Origin: Candidatus Brocadia sapporoensis
GTDB taxonomy: Bacteria; Planctomycetota; Brocadiia; Brocadiales; Brocadiaceae
DNA length: 62,496 nt
Assembly (NCBI RefSeq): GCF_001753675.2
Contig: NZ_MJUW02000021.1
Coordinates: 1 to 62,496, forward strand
Reading direction: 5' to 3'
A program made the translations under genes and the position numbers. A model generated the notes under the pieces. That model did no database searches. It was not told the origin of the DNA and saw only the letters and a list, made by a program, of their open reading frames with translations. This document shows, piece by piece, positions 53,257 to 62,186 of the stretch (position 1 is the stretch's first letter; each line of letters opens with the position of its first letter).

Positions 53257-53808
53257 ATGGCAATATGGAAAAGAAAATGGAAGAAAAAGGGATCTGAAGA
53301 AAGTCTTCAGAAAGAAGTCGTTCCTGAAGAAATCCGTCTGGGTATTCCACCGGAATCATCCGGAGAAGAACCTCTGACAAAAGAACAGCCAAAGAATAAA
53401 GAGCCCGATCCTGAACAACCACCGGAAGGTAAAGACCGTGAGTCAGGAGTGGAATTTGAGAGATATATACACGGAGGAGTAATCGTAGGCGACAGAAAGA
53501 TCTCTGGTTTTTTTGTCAAGGGATTCTGGGGTGTATTGTCGATATTCGTCCTGCCGCCGGTATTGATATTTCCTTTAAGCATCCTCGTCATTGTCTGCAT
53601 GCTTGTTTTCCCCTTACTGGCAATAGTACTCTTTGCATTGATTCCTGCGGTCTTTATAACCCTGTTCATCTTTATTATTGCACTTCCTGTCTTCTTTCCG
53701 CTTCTTATATTGTTCTTGCTTATTACCGGTAAAGGCAGATTACTTATTGCTTCGGAAGGGAAGTGGTTTAGCATTGAAATGTTTGGGAAGCGCTACACAT
53801 TTGAATGA
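53257..53808 (+). CDS. hypothetical membrane protein with acidic/basic N-terminal tail
   Basis: 183 residues, not recognised. Residues 1-85 are highly charged and Pro/Glu/Lys-rich (KKGSEESLQKEVVPEEIRLG, KEQPKNKEPDPEQPPEGKD), probably disordered and cytoplasmic. Residues about 88-160 form two or three hydrophobic segments (FWGVLSIFVLPPVLIFPLSI, IVLFALIPAVFITLFIFI). A short soluble C terminus follows. It starts 25 bases after ispF, so cotranscription is likely. Confidence 0.65.
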   Translation: MAIWKRKWKKKGSEESLQKEVVPEEIRLGIPPESSGEEPLTKEQPKNKEPDPEQPPEGKDRESGVEFERYIHGGVIVGDRKISGFFVKGFWGVLSIFVLPPVLIFPLSILVIVCMLVFPLLAIVLFALIPAVFITLFIFIIALPVFFPLLILFLLITGKGRLLIASEGKWFSIEMFGKRYTFE

Positions 53809-53856
53809 CAATAGAGATACTTTTTACAAGAATCGGTTTTTTTAAGACGTGCTGGT

Positions 53857-55137
53857 TCATCCTTGTCTGGCAATGATTCTGATTCCTCCCATATATGGCT
53901 GGAGAACGTCGGGTATTGTAATAGAACCATCCTTATTCTGATAGGTTTCAAGGATTGCAATAACCGTTCTAGGTAACGCCAATCCTGAACCATTTAAAGT
54001 GTGTACAAACCGCAATTTTCCGTCTTCATCCCGAAAACGAATGTTCATGCGTCGCGCCTGGAAGTCTTCAAAATTGCTGCAGGAAGAAACTTCAAGAAAC
54101 TTGTCTGCCCCCGGCGCCCAGACCTCAATATCATAGCATTTTGCAGCCGCAAAGCTCATATCTCCGGTAGAGAGTTTTACCACCCGGTATTCGAGACCCA
54201 GAAGTTGAAGCACCTTTTCCGCATTGCCGAGCAGCGATTCGAGCTCATCGTAAGAAGTTTCAGGTCTTACGAGCTTGACTAATTCCACCTTGTTGAATTG
54301 ATGAACACGGATAATGCCCCTCGTATCTTTGCCGTAAGAACCCGCCTCGCGCCGGAAACAGGGGGTATAGGCGGTGTAATAAACGGGAAGATCTTTGTAT
54401 GGGAGGATCTCATCCCGGTGGATGTTGGTAACCGGAACCTCTGCCGTAGGAACGAGGAAGAGGTCGTCTGGTGAAGTGCGGTACATATCCTCCTCCAGCT
54501 TTGGTAGCTGCCCTGTGCCTGTCATAGATGTGCGGTTAACGAGAAACGGGGGAAACAATTCCGTATAGCCGTGTTCCCGGGTGTGGAGGTCCAGCATAAA
54601 ACAAAATAAGGCGCGTTCAAGTTTTGCGCCTGGTCCTTTCAGAAGGATAAAACCGGAACCCGTAATCTTGGATGACCGTTCCAGGTCCAGGATATTTAGC
54701 ATGTGACCCAACTCCCAGTGCGGCAAAGGGGTAAAATCAAAGGTCTTTCGTTGTCCCCAGGTCTTAACAACGACATTATCATTGGCGTCTTTGCCAATAG
54801 GCACGTCCGCAGCAGGAATATTGGGGATGCGAAGGAGCAAGTTTTGGATCTGTGGTTCCAGTCCATTAAGCTTTTCCTCGAAAGATTTTATTTCATCGCC
54901 GATCTTTTTTGTTTCCCCGATGATGCCGGAGGCATCGTGTCCCCTTTTTTTTAGTTCACTGACCTCTTTCGATTTCTCGTTCCGCCTGCTTTTCAACTGT
55001 TCACAGGTATGAATCAGAGATCTGCGTTGCGCGTCAAGCTCCAGGAGCTGGTCTACGCTGGCGGCATTTTCCTGCTTGTGGGCGATCGCTTGTTTTACCT
55101 TCTCTGGGTTGTTCCTGATAAAATTGATGTCAAGCAT
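53857..55137 (-). CDS. serS: seryl-tRNA synthetase
   Basis: A 426-residue class II synthetase. The N-terminal coiled-coil arm that binds the long variable arm of tRNA-Ser spans about 27-105 (RRSLIHTCEQLKSRRNEKSK). Class II motifs follow: motif 1 region GYTELFPPFLVNRTSM, motif 2 FRREAGSYGKDTRGIIRVHQF, and motif 3 LNGSGLALPRTVIAILETYQ. VEVSSCSNFEDFQARRMNIR-type residues lie between (read here as FLEVSSCSNFEDFQARRMNI). Full length and conserved throughout. Convergent with the membrane-protein gene at 53.3 kb. Confidence 0.96.
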   Translation of the reverse strand: MLDINFIRNNPEKVKQAIAHKQENAASVDQLLELDAQRRSLIHTCEQLKSRRNEKSKEVSELKKRGHDASGIIGETKKIGDEIKSFEEKLNGLEPQIQNLLLRIPNIPAADVPIGKDANDNVVVKTWGQRKTFDFTPLPHWELGHMLNILDLERSSKITGSGFILLKGPGAKLERALFCFMLDLHTREHGYTELFPPFLVNRTSMTGTGQLPKLEEDMYRTSPDDLFLVPTAEVPVTNIHRDEILPYKDLPVYYTAYTPCFRREAGSYGKDTRGIIRVHQFNKVELVKLVRPETSYDELESLLGNAEKVLQLLGLEYRVVKLSTGDMSFAAAKCYDIEVWAPGADKFLEVSSCSNFEDFQARRMNIRFRDEDGKLRFVHTLNGSGLALPRTVIAILETYQNKDGSITIPDVLQPYMGGIRIIARQG

Positions 55138-55445
55138 AGGTTTAATATGCCTCCGAAAGTTTTGAATATATTTAATGTGTATCTTATTATTAAGTGATAC
55201 ATTCCAAGGCCTTTTTAATTGTTTTTATTTTACAAGTAATTTTAAAGCATTCAAGGGAATTCAATTTTTTTCCCCCATATGCCTTTTATACAATAGCACA
55301 CACAGGTTAAGTTGCTGTCAGGAGGAAACTCCCGACAGCACGGGTTGTGGGAAAACTCCTGCCACCTTGCCCCCGATACGGTTGCGGCACGGTTGCAGTC
55401 AGGAGGTAGTTCCTGGCTGCACGAGGAACAACAACAGGAGGTACT
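55138..55445. other. REP-like hairpin region upstream of the RAYT stub
   Basis: About 300 bases. The first half is AT-rich and should carry the serS promoter. The second half holds two related hairpins: 55314-55339 (GCTGTC, A, GGAG, GAAA, CTCC, C, GACAGC) and 55394-55421 (TGCAG, T, CAGGA, loop, TCCTG, G, CTGCA). Similar short hairpins with a GGAG core are typical of REP sequences next to RAYT genes. Confidence 0.55.
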
Positions 55446-55528
55446 ATGGGACTAAGAAACCGGTGGAACTATTCCGGTTATCCATACTTTATCACAACAA
55501 CCGTCGTTGAATGGGCAGAGGTATTTCG
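55446..55528 (+). pseudogene. REP-associated tyrosine transposase (RAYT) stub
   Basis: ATG at 55446 after GGAGG opens MGLRNRWNYSGYPYFITTTV then VEWAEVF, the start of a TnpA_REP/IS200-like Y1 protein (Y-F-I/V-T-T-T-V). The frame is cut after about 28 codons by the end of ISNCY copy C at about 55529. The remainder, including the HUH and Tyr motifs, was not found on the other side of the insertion. Confidence 0.65.
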
Positions 55529-56483
55529 TGTCAGAACGGAAACATCCCTTTTTTTGAAAGGCATCAGGATGATTTTACGCTTACTAAAATCTTTTCATAA
55601 AATTTGATATTAGACTTTTGGCAGAAATAAGTATTTCTTACTCATTTCCCTTCATTTTAGACTTGTCTGGAGATAGTATCTCCCTTGTCATGCTGTTTCT
55701 TGTAATTTTTAAGCAGCTTCTCGTGCTTCTTTTGCGTCCCTCCTGAAGCACGTTCCCCAGCTTGCGTAAATTCGCAGCCGCCACTCCCCGTGCACAATAC
55801 CTTTTAAATGCATGCAACCCCTTGTCCAGACACCTATCCAGGCCGTGGTGTTCCAAACGATTGATGTCCGATTCTACCGCTGAGTGCTTATGTCTTAGCT
55901 TATTAAACGTCCTGCCCGACTCCTCTGTCTGTTCCGCCTGGTTCTTCTTGCCCTTCTTGGGCATGATTACCTCCGGTATATACAAACTGAGCAATTCCTT
56001 GTTCTCCCGTTTGTAAAAACCTTTGTCAAAACTTATGCTCTCTATCGCATCGTCTCCAAATCGATTCAATAACCTGTCTGACAGGGGAATCGACAATAAC
56101 ACCTCCGCCTCTTTCTCAATAACCTGATGCTCTACGATAAATCCCCATGGATCGCTTGCCACCAAAATATTATGTCCCAATTGCACCCGTTTGTTTGACT
56201 TCCCTTTGTACAGCCACTCCGTATGCGGCTCAAATAACGAATATACCTTCTCACCTGCCGGTATCTGCTCACCCTGTATCACCCTTACTTCGATTAACTC
56301 AGTACAGGTCTCATTCTCATCTTCTATCGAATATTTGCCCTTTTTCCCGTCTCGCTAAAAGCGAAATCCTCATTTTCCGCCATAAGTTTACCTCTCCTAC
56401 TTTCTATATTCCATGCTTTTATTTGGTTCTTTTTCCTTCTTTCTCTTGTATTATCTGCCTTTGGCTGGTTTTCGTTCAGACCC
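55529..56483 (-). pseudogene. ISNCY-family transposase remnant, copy C, with both ends
   Basis: About 955 bases on the minus strand, from GTCTGAACGAAAACCAGCC (at 56482) to the inverted right end near 55529 (GTGTCAGAACGGAAACATCC). After the start peptide MAENEDFAFSETGKRANIR a stop follows. The sequence then passes directly to the C-terminal half, TCTELIEVRVIQGEQIPAGE, open down to 55638 (FEPHTEWLYKGKSNKRVQ, FDKGFYKRENKELLSLYIPE, HSAVESDINRLEHHGLDR). The N-terminal half with the first catalytic residues is absent. It interrupts a RAYT gene. Confidence 0.75.
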
Positions 56484-56759
56484 TAATTACTTCGTACCTA
56501 ATCGTAAAAACATATCAAAACAGATAAAAAGAAACGAGAAATAAATTCCCCTGTATGGCTTGAGAATGCTGATAAAATCAAAGGAAATCAAAGAATACGA
56601 AAACACACAAAAAAACCTGAAAACAGCCGTGCATTTATTTAATTGACAAATATTATACATCGTTATATACTTCTGTCTTGTTTTTTTATTGTCTTGAAAT
56701 AGTTTCTGTTCAATCTGGAAAGTATTGGATAAATAATTTTAGAAAGGGATGAAAGTTTT

Positions 56760-57482
56760 ATGAAAAGAAATTTAGCGTTTGCTCTTTTTAGTTTGTTTGG
56801 CGCATGTCTTTTGCAGGTGAATAACCTTCATGCAAGAGAAAGTCTCGAAGATGGTATCCTTTGGTCAACGAAGGCAGAGATTAATGAAAAGTTTGGGAAG
56901 CCGAGCTATTTGTACTGTGAAGAGGAACCATTCCGTCGGTATATGATAGTTAAACCGGAAGATGAAAACAGCCTAAGGGCAACATTTTTATATGACGTTA
57001 CAATTCACGATTTTTATTATCTTAAAAAAAATGGCAATGATCTTGAGTATAGATTTTATTATGGCGAGGATCTGTCTGAGGGGCAAAAAACTTTCCGGGT
57101 TAAGGAATGCACGATAAAATTTCTCAACAATCCTATCCCTTTAGGAAAAGTTGTGGAATTTATACCCGAGTTTAAACCAGCTTTCCAATGCTCTAAGGTG
57201 TTTCAAGAACGTTTGATTAATTTTAACAACATTCGTCTTATTTTTGTTACGGAAAAGGTTAACGAACTTTCAAAAAAGATCGGATCTTTGTTTGTCGATC
57301 CGGATAGAGATATAAAAGATTGGTCTTTATCGTACTACGCCATTTTGAATGATGGTGAACCAGAAAATGTTTCATCCAATAGCATGGTTAAGGAAATAAT
57401 TATAGCTGTAGATGGTGAATATCGTATAGGAAAAACTGCAAATGCTTTTCGAACGAAGTTGGTAAAAAATCCTTTACAATAA
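56760..57482 (+). CDS. hypothetical exported protein
   Basis: 240 residues; not recognised. A signal peptide (KRNLAFALFSLFGACLLQV, cleavage about LHA) leads to a mixed alpha/beta soluble protein with aromatic-rich strands (LYDVTIHDFYYLKKNG, LEYRFYYGEDL). Start of the mature part (WSTKAEINEKFGKPSYLYCE) looks like a small outer-membrane-assembly-type (SmpA/OmlA-like) turn, but this is weak. It has its own terminator and stands between mobile DNA and ugd. The ATG has AGGGATG about seven bases upstream. Confidence 0.6.
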   Translation: MKRNLAFALFSLFGACLLQVNNLHARESLEDGILWSTKAEINEKFGKPSYLYCEEEPFRRYMIVKPEDENSLRATFLYDVTIHDFYYLKKNGNDLEYRFYYGEDLSEGQKTFRVKECTIKFLNNPIPLGKVVEFIPEFKPAFQCSKVFQERLINFNNIRLIFVTEKVNELSKKIGSLFVDPDRDIKDWSLSYYAILNDGEPENVSSNSMVKEIIIAVDGEYRIGKTANAFRTKLVKNPLQ

Positions 57483-57507
57483 ACTTAAAGTGTTTCTTAG
57501 AAGTTTT

Positions 57508-57560
57508 AAAAAGCAGTAATAATTAATAAATATTTATTTTTTTTACTGCTTTTTCTTTTT
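57508..57560 (+). terminator. rho-independent terminator
   Basis: A 12-bp stem (AAAAAGCAGTAA pairing with TTACTGCTTTTT), an AT-rich loop and a T-rich tail, 25 bases after the exported protein at 56.8 kb and before ugd. Confidence 0.75.
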
Positions 57561-57593
57561 TAAGAAAGTCCTTTTGTTGGTACGGAGGGTTAT

Positions 57594-58898
57594 GTGAAAA
57601 TTTGTTGCATCGGCTGTGGTTACGTAGGTCTTGTTGCTGGTATCTGTCTGGCAGATATGGGAAATGATGTCATTTGCATCGATGTAGATGTGGCCAAAAT
57701 ACAGAACCTGCAGCATGGAATTATCCCTATTTATGAACCTGGATTGAAAGATATGCTCAATAGAAATGCAAGAGAAAAAAGGATTGTCTTTTCAACTAAC
57801 TTAAAAGAAGGCATTCAAAAATCCAAGGTCATTTTTATTGCCGTGGGAACACCCCCTGACGCCCATAATTGCGCAGATACCTCCGCCATTTTTTCTGTCG
57901 CTAAGGATATTGGACGATATATAAATGGATACAAAGTTATCGTGAACAAGAGTACAGCACCGATAGGCACTTTAGAAAAAATCGGAAAGATAATACAATC
58001 AACCCAGAGCAAACCTGTTAAGTATGACCTTGTTTCTAATCCTGAATTTATGCGTGAAGGCGAGGCTATTAAGGATTTCACCAATCCTGATAGAATTGTT
58101 ATTGGTGTGCAAAATGATAAAGCCAAGAATATCATGACATCTATATATAGCGGTATTTCCCGAACGGATAAGCCCATTATGTTTACTGACATTCGGAGCG
58201 CCGAATTAATAAAATATGCCAGTAATGCAATGCTTGCCACTCGTATTTCATTCATGAATGAGATGGCACAACTCTGCGAAAAAGTAGGCGGAGATATAAA
58301 AGAAATTGCTAAGGGAATCGGCTTAGATTCCAGAATTGGACATCGCTTTCTCCAGGCAGGTGTTGGCTATGGTGGTTCCTGTTTTCCAAAAGACGTTAAA
58401 GCCCTCGTTCAAATCATGAAAGCAAATGACGTAGACGCTAAAATTTTAACTGCAGTAGATGAGGTAAACGAACAACAGAAGCGTTCTCTTATTCACAAAA
58501 TAAAAAAGCTGGTACCGGTTTTAAAAGGGAAGTGCATTGCTATCTGGGGATTGGCTTTTAAACCAAAGACAGATGATATGCGTGAAGCACCATCAATATC
58601 AATCATTCGCCAGTTGCAGAAAGAGGGAGCGAAAATTACGGCATTTGACCCCGAGGCACAGGAAACTGCCAAGAAGATTTTAAAAGATGTAACATACTGC
58701 AACGATCCTTATAGTACCATTGCGGGATGTGATGCATTGGTTATTGTAACAGAATGGAATGAGTTCAGGGACCTTGATCTAAAAAAAGTCAAACGTCTCT
58801 TACGGCTTCCGAATATAATTGATGGAAGAAATATGTATAACCCGCAGGAAATGGAAAAACTTGGATTTAACTATCTCTGTGTTGGCAGAAAGTGCTAG
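57594..58898 (+). CDS. ugd: UDP-glucose 6-dehydrogenase
   Basis: A 434-residue enzyme oxidising UDP-glucose to UDP-glucuronate with two NAD, for envelope polysaccharide. The N-terminal NAD loop is IGCGYVGLVAGICLADMGND; then VGTPPDAHNCADTSAIFSV, STAPIGT, NPEFMREGEAIKDF, and the catalytic Cys in GVGYGGSCFPKDVKALV. The C-terminal UDP-binding part has IWGLAFKPKTDDMREAPSI and VTEWNEF. The start is GTG behind GGAGGG with short spacing. The 3' end overlaps the convergent methyltransferase gene by 32 bases. Confidence 0.95.
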   Translation: MKICCIGCGYVGLVAGICLADMGNDVICIDVDVAKIQNLQHGIIPIYEPGLKDMLNRNAREKRIVFSTNLKEGIQKSKVIFIAVGTPPDAHNCADTSAIFSVAKDIGRYINGYKVIVNKSTAPIGTLEKIGKIIQSTQSKPVKYDLVSNPEFMREGEAIKDFTNPDRIVIGVQNDKAKNIMTSIYSGISRTDKPIMFTDIRSAELIKYASNAMLATRISFMNEMAQLCEKVGGDIKEIAKGIGLDSRIGHRFLQAGVGYGGSCFPKDVKALVQIMKANDVDAKILTAVDEVNEQQKRSLIHKIKKLVPVLKGKCIAIWGLAFKPKTDDMREAPSISIIRQLQKEGAKITAFDPEAQETAKKILKDVTYCNDPYSTIAGCDALVIVTEWNEFRDLDLKKVKRLLRLPNIIDGRNMYNPQEMEKLGFNYLCVGRKC

Positions 58899-59532
58899 CT
58901 GTCTTGGGAAGTGTAGTCGTTGTAGTATTTTTACATTTTATAAGCCGGCACATCTCCAAAAAGTTGACCCGTTGTTCACTGAGTACCGGAAGGTTGGCGT
59001 ACCTCAGTAGTTCATTCAAATCAATATGCTTTCCTAAGCCAACTTTATCTCTAAAAGGAGAAATAAATTTCTCGAAGGCGGCAATGAGTTTATAGTTACA
59101 CCCAGTATAATTTACAATAAAAATTTCCCCATCCTTTTTACATACCCTCTTTATCTCGTTTAAAGTCCGCAAGGGATCAGTCACTACGGTGATAACATGA
59201 GAGGCAATGACTTTGTCAAATGTATTGCTTGCAAAAGTCATGGATGACGCATCCATGTTGTAGAGATTTACATTGGATAAATTATAATACTGTTTTTTCC
59301 GTTGTGCCTTATCCAACATTTCCTGGCTAATGTCTATCCCAACGACCTCAACATTTTTTGCATAGAGAGGTAGCGACAATCCTGTTCCTACGCCAACTTC
59401 AAGCACGGTTTCATTGGCTTTTGGATTCATCATGTGAAAAGCGACATATCGTCCATGTTCAAATATTTTTCCAAAGAAGGCGTCATAAATCCAGGAATAA
59501 AAAGAATATACTTTTTTAATATGCTCACTCAT
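58867..59532 (-). CDS. class I SAM-dependent methyltransferase, phospholipid N-methyltransferase-like
   Basis: A 221-residue methyltransferase. Motif I is VLEVGVGTGLSLPLY (about 44-58), then VVGIDISQEMLDKA, NMDASSMTFASNTFDKV and CKKDGEIFIVNY. The N terminus (YSFYSWIYDAFFGKIFEHGR) and layout resemble PmtA/UbiE-group enzymes that methylate phosphatidylethanolamine or quinones. A Thr-rich tail (TTTTTLPKTAST) closes the protein. It lies 11 bases downstream of dacB on the same strand, in one unit, and overlaps the ugd end tail to tail. Confidence 0.88.
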   Translation of the reverse strand: MSEHIKKVYSFYSWIYDAFFGKIFEHGRYVAFHMMNPKANETVLEVGVGTGLSLPLYAKNVEVVGIDISQEMLDKAQRKKQYYNLSNVNLYNMDASSMTFASNTFDKVIASHVITVVTDPLRTLNEIKRVCKKDGEIFIVNYTGCNYKLIAAFEKFISPFRDKVGLGKHIDLNELLRYANLPVLSEQRVNFLEMCRLIKCKNTTTTTLPKTASTFCQHRDS

Positions 59533-59543
59533 AACGATTTTTA

Positions 59544-61031
59544 CTAATAACAGTCAACCAGAGCCTGACAAATATCATCCTGTATCTTTTGAACTACTTT
59601 GAGATCTTTAAAATTATTCATGAGAATTGAAAATGCGAGGATCTCTCCATTTGCAGCATCAACATATCCGGAAAGCGCAGACGTCCTCGCAATGTATCCG
59701 GTCTTTGCATGGATTTTACTTTTGTATTTTGGCATCCCCATCCGGCGTCGCAATCCCCCATCTATTCCTGAGGTGGGTAGAGAATCCCACAACACCCTTC
59801 CGTACGGATGCTTACTCATATACGCGAGAAGAGTGGTTATCATCTTAGGTGAAAGCCGATTCTCTTTTGATAAGCCACACCCATCATCAATATAATATTC
59901 GCCGGGTTGAAACCCTATTTTACTCATAAAATCCTGTACCACCTCTATCCCGGCCTTTAGAGTTCCGCTGCCTTTTATCTGCGCACCTAAGGTTTTTATG
60001 ATTTGTTCGGCGTAAAAATTCTGACTTTGTTTATTCGTTACCAGAATGGTTTGTTCCATGGTAGAGGCAGTTTGTACAATATTTGTTACATCAGAGTCAG
60101 CAAAATCGCCTTCATTAATTAACCGGACAGTTCCGTATACTACAATACCATTTTTCTCCAGCATCTCTTTAAAGACCGTCGCAAGATAGAGGGCGGGATT
60201 GTAAATACTAACCCACGTTTTTTCAGGAGTTGAATTGACCCAGAACTTCCCCTTGATTAATATTTCGTTCGTCCCTGGTTTTTTCTGGATAGAATAGAGA
60301 TGATCTTTCTTGTTCTGGGTATAAACACAGGTATTGCAGATGGTGTAATACGACGTGCGCGGCTCAACAAAAAGCTTCACGACATCCCCTGGTTTTTTAC
60401 CAGGAACAAGGGTGATATCGACACAGTTATCGTTAAATGATAACCCGCAACTTGGGGCACAATACCACTGCGATAATTGGTTTTCCGGCCAATTTGGATT
60501 CGTATATGTGCGATCAAAAATACTATCATCTGCTATAATATCCCCTGTGATTACCTGAATACCTTTACTTTTGACAGCCTGAGCCCATGATTCAGGAATG
60601 GCAAAGATATTGCCGTCATAAAACCGCCCGGAAATATTCGGATCGCCACTGCCCTTGATAACGATGTCCCCATGAAGTTCTCCTGCGGCTGTTATTATAC
60701 CGCGGGCATCAACACTCGTTTTGTATTCAAAATCAGGGCCAAGATATTCTAATGCGGCCGATGTAGTAAGCAATTTCATGTTCGAAGCAACACTGAACAA
60801 ATCATCATTCCGATAATTGAATAGGGAAGAATTTTTGTTCACAGACACAATACTAACACCATACGACACATTTTTCAGGGATGGATTTTTAAAAAAAGGC
60901 AGAAGGCGATTCTTTAAATCATTAGCGTCCGTTATCTTTGCATCTAAAAGGTCGGCAAAAAACATACAGAAAACCAGGAGAAATGCAAAGGTATTCAAAC
61001 ATATTTTCAATTTGGATCTGCAACAACGCAT
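59544..61031 (-). CDS. dacB: D-alanyl-D-alanine carboxypeptidase/endopeptidase (PBP4, family S13)
   Basis: A 495-residue periplasmic penicillin-binding protein that trims or cuts peptidoglycan peptides. A signal peptide (FAFLLVFCMFFADLLDA) precedes the catalytic domain. The three active-site motifs are seen: SxxK in FSVASNMKLLTTSAAL, SxN-type in DDGCGLSKENRLSPKM, and KTG in IHAKTGYIARTSALSGYV. The large insert domain of class C PBPs lies between the first two (about 110-290, with GELHGDIVIKGSGDPNISG). Three Cys in the insert (CAPSCGL, ICNTC) are unusual for PBP4 and could form disulfides. Confidence 0.93.
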   Translation of the reverse strand: MRCCRSKLKICLNTFAFLLVFCMFFADLLDAKITDANDLKNRLLPFFKNPSLKNVSYGVSIVSVNKNSSLFNYRNDDLFSVASNMKLLTTSAALEYLGPDFEYKTSVDARGIITAAGELHGDIVIKGSGDPNISGRFYDGNIFAIPESWAQAVKSKGIQVITGDIIADDSIFDRTYTNPNWPENQLSQWYCAPSCGLSFNDNCVDITLVPGKKPGDVVKLFVEPRTSYYTICNTCVYTQNKKDHLYSIQKKPGTNEILIKGKFWVNSTPEKTWVSIYNPALYLATVFKEMLEKNGIVVYGTVRLINEGDFADSDVTNIVQTASTMEQTILVTNKQSQNFYAEQIIKTLGAQIKGSGTLKAGIEVVQDFMSKIGFQPGEYYIDDGCGLSKENRLSPKMITTLLAYMSKHPYGRVLWDSLPTSGIDGGLRRRMGMPKYKSKIHAKTGYIARTSALSGYVDAANGEILAFSILMNNFKDLKVVQKIQDDICQALVDCY

Positions 61032-61056
61032 AAAAATTTTAGCAACAGGAAGGTGA

Positions 61057-61476
61057 TTATTTTTTATTTTTCGAGTACGCCCTTGTTTTTTTTGTCACAG
61101 ATGGCGTAAGGCACGCTTTCAGTAAATTCTCAATGGTTCGCAAGATAAATATTGATTCTAAAGGCTTTACAACAAAAATATTTGCCCCAGCTTTTAAAAA
61201 AGATAATTCAAGGCGTTTTGATTTTTGATTGCTCATTACAATGATTGGTATGTTTGGAATTATTTTTCTTACTTCATGTAAAATTTCAACACCCGGAATC
61301 TCCTGAACCATGGTGCTAATGATCGCAAGGTCCATTTTTCTTTCTTGAAGAATAGTTACTGCCACTTGTTTATTAAGGGCTACTTCCGTTTCGTAACCGT
61401 TCTGCTCAAATAAATCTCTCAAAGTATCTACTATTTGACGTTCGTCTTCTACGATCAATATTCTTGCAGAAGGCAT
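61057..61476 (-). CDS. single-domain receiver protein lacking the phosphoacceptor Asp
   Basis: A 139-residue CheY-like protein. The acidic pocket is present (LIVEDERQIVD), and so are the switch residues (IIVMSNQ and the Lys of FVVKPLES). The phosphoacceptor position, normally ILD in strand 3, reads MDLAIISTMVQEIPG, so Ser or Thr replaces Asp. It probably does not take phosphate from a kinase and may act as a phosphorylation-independent binding module. A short basic tail (KKTRAYSKNKK) follows. It starts 25 bases upstream of dacB's 5' region on the same strand, so it may lead the dacB-methyltransferase unit. Confidence 0.85.
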   Translation of the reverse strand: MPSARILIVEDERQIVDTLRDLFEQNGYETEVALNKQVAVTILQERKMDLAIISTMVQEIPGVEILHEVRKIIPNIPIIVMSNQKSKRLELSFLKAGANIFVVKPLESIFILRTIENLLKACLTPSVTKKTRAYSKNKK

Positions 61477-61525
61477 ACTCTTCCTTTCACTTTAGCCAGC
61501 AGATTTCCAGAAAGACTTACAAATC

Positions 61526-61963
61526 TTACCTCATAGCCCTCTGGATTTCTCTCTCAATGGTGCGTTTCTTCATGTCATCCCGTTTATCGATAGTCGTCTT
61601 TCCTCTCACAAGAGCAAGTTCCACCTTTACACGACCTTCCTTGAAATAGAGAGACAAAGGAATCATCGTATATCCTTTTTGTTTAACCTTCCCAATTGCT
61701 TTATTTATTTCTCTTTTATGCAAAAGGAGCTTTCTTACCCTCTTCGGCTCATGATTTTGCCTATTTCCCTGTTTATACTGTCCAATATGCATTTCATGAA
61801 TAAAAATCTCTCCATTATCGATATGGGCAAAACTCTCGTTGATACTCACATCTCTATTTCGTATGGATTTAACCTCTGTACCGGTAAGGACAATACCTGC
61901 CTCGAGCTTTTCTAGAATTTCATATTGGAAAAACGCCTTCCTGTTCTTTGCAATAATTTCCAT
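61526..61963 (-). CDS. smpB: SsrA-binding protein SmpB
   Basis: A 145-residue tmRNA partner that enables trans-translation and ribosome rescue. The family sequence runs from IIAKNRKAFFQYEILEKLEA through GTEVKSIRNRDVSINES, HEMHIGQYKQGN, RVRKLLLHKREINKAIG and PLSLYFKEGRVKVELALVRG, ending in the basic tail KRDDMKKRTIEREIQRAMR. The start at 61963 gives the standard N terminus; 20 upstream residues in the open frame are hydrophobic and not part of the family. No tmRNA gene was seen in the window. Confidence 0.95.
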   Translation of the reverse strand: MEIIAKNRKAFFQYEILEKLEAGIVLTGTEVKSIRNRDVSINESFAHIDNGEIFIHEMHIGQYKQGNRQNHEPKRVRKLLLHKREINKAIGKVKQKGYTMIPLSLYFKEGRVKVELALVRGKTTIDKRDDMKKRTIEREIQRAMR

Positions 61964-62100
61964 TTTTACGGTAATGAATAAATACTTGCCAAATAACCAA
62001 AAAATGAGCAAAAATCGTAACAAATTGTCAAGATTAATGCAAGGTCAATTTCTAAAATTCCTTTGACTTGCATATCCATTTTTTTTAAAATCTGTTACGA

Positions 62101-62184
62101 GCCGAAGTGGCGGAATTGGCAGACGCGCTAGATTCAGGGTCTAGTCCCGGCAACGGGGTCAGGGTTCAACTCCCTGCTTCGGCA
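62101..62184 (+). tRNA. tRNA-Leu (CAG)
   Basis: An 84-base class II tRNA. The acceptor stem GCCGAAG pairs with CTTCGGC, the discriminator is A, and the T arm is CAGGGTTCAACTCCCTG. The anticodon stem CTAGA/TCTAG encloses loop TTCAGGG, giving anticodon CAG. There is a long variable arm and no encoded CCA. Confidence 0.95.
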
Positions 62185-62186
62185 TA

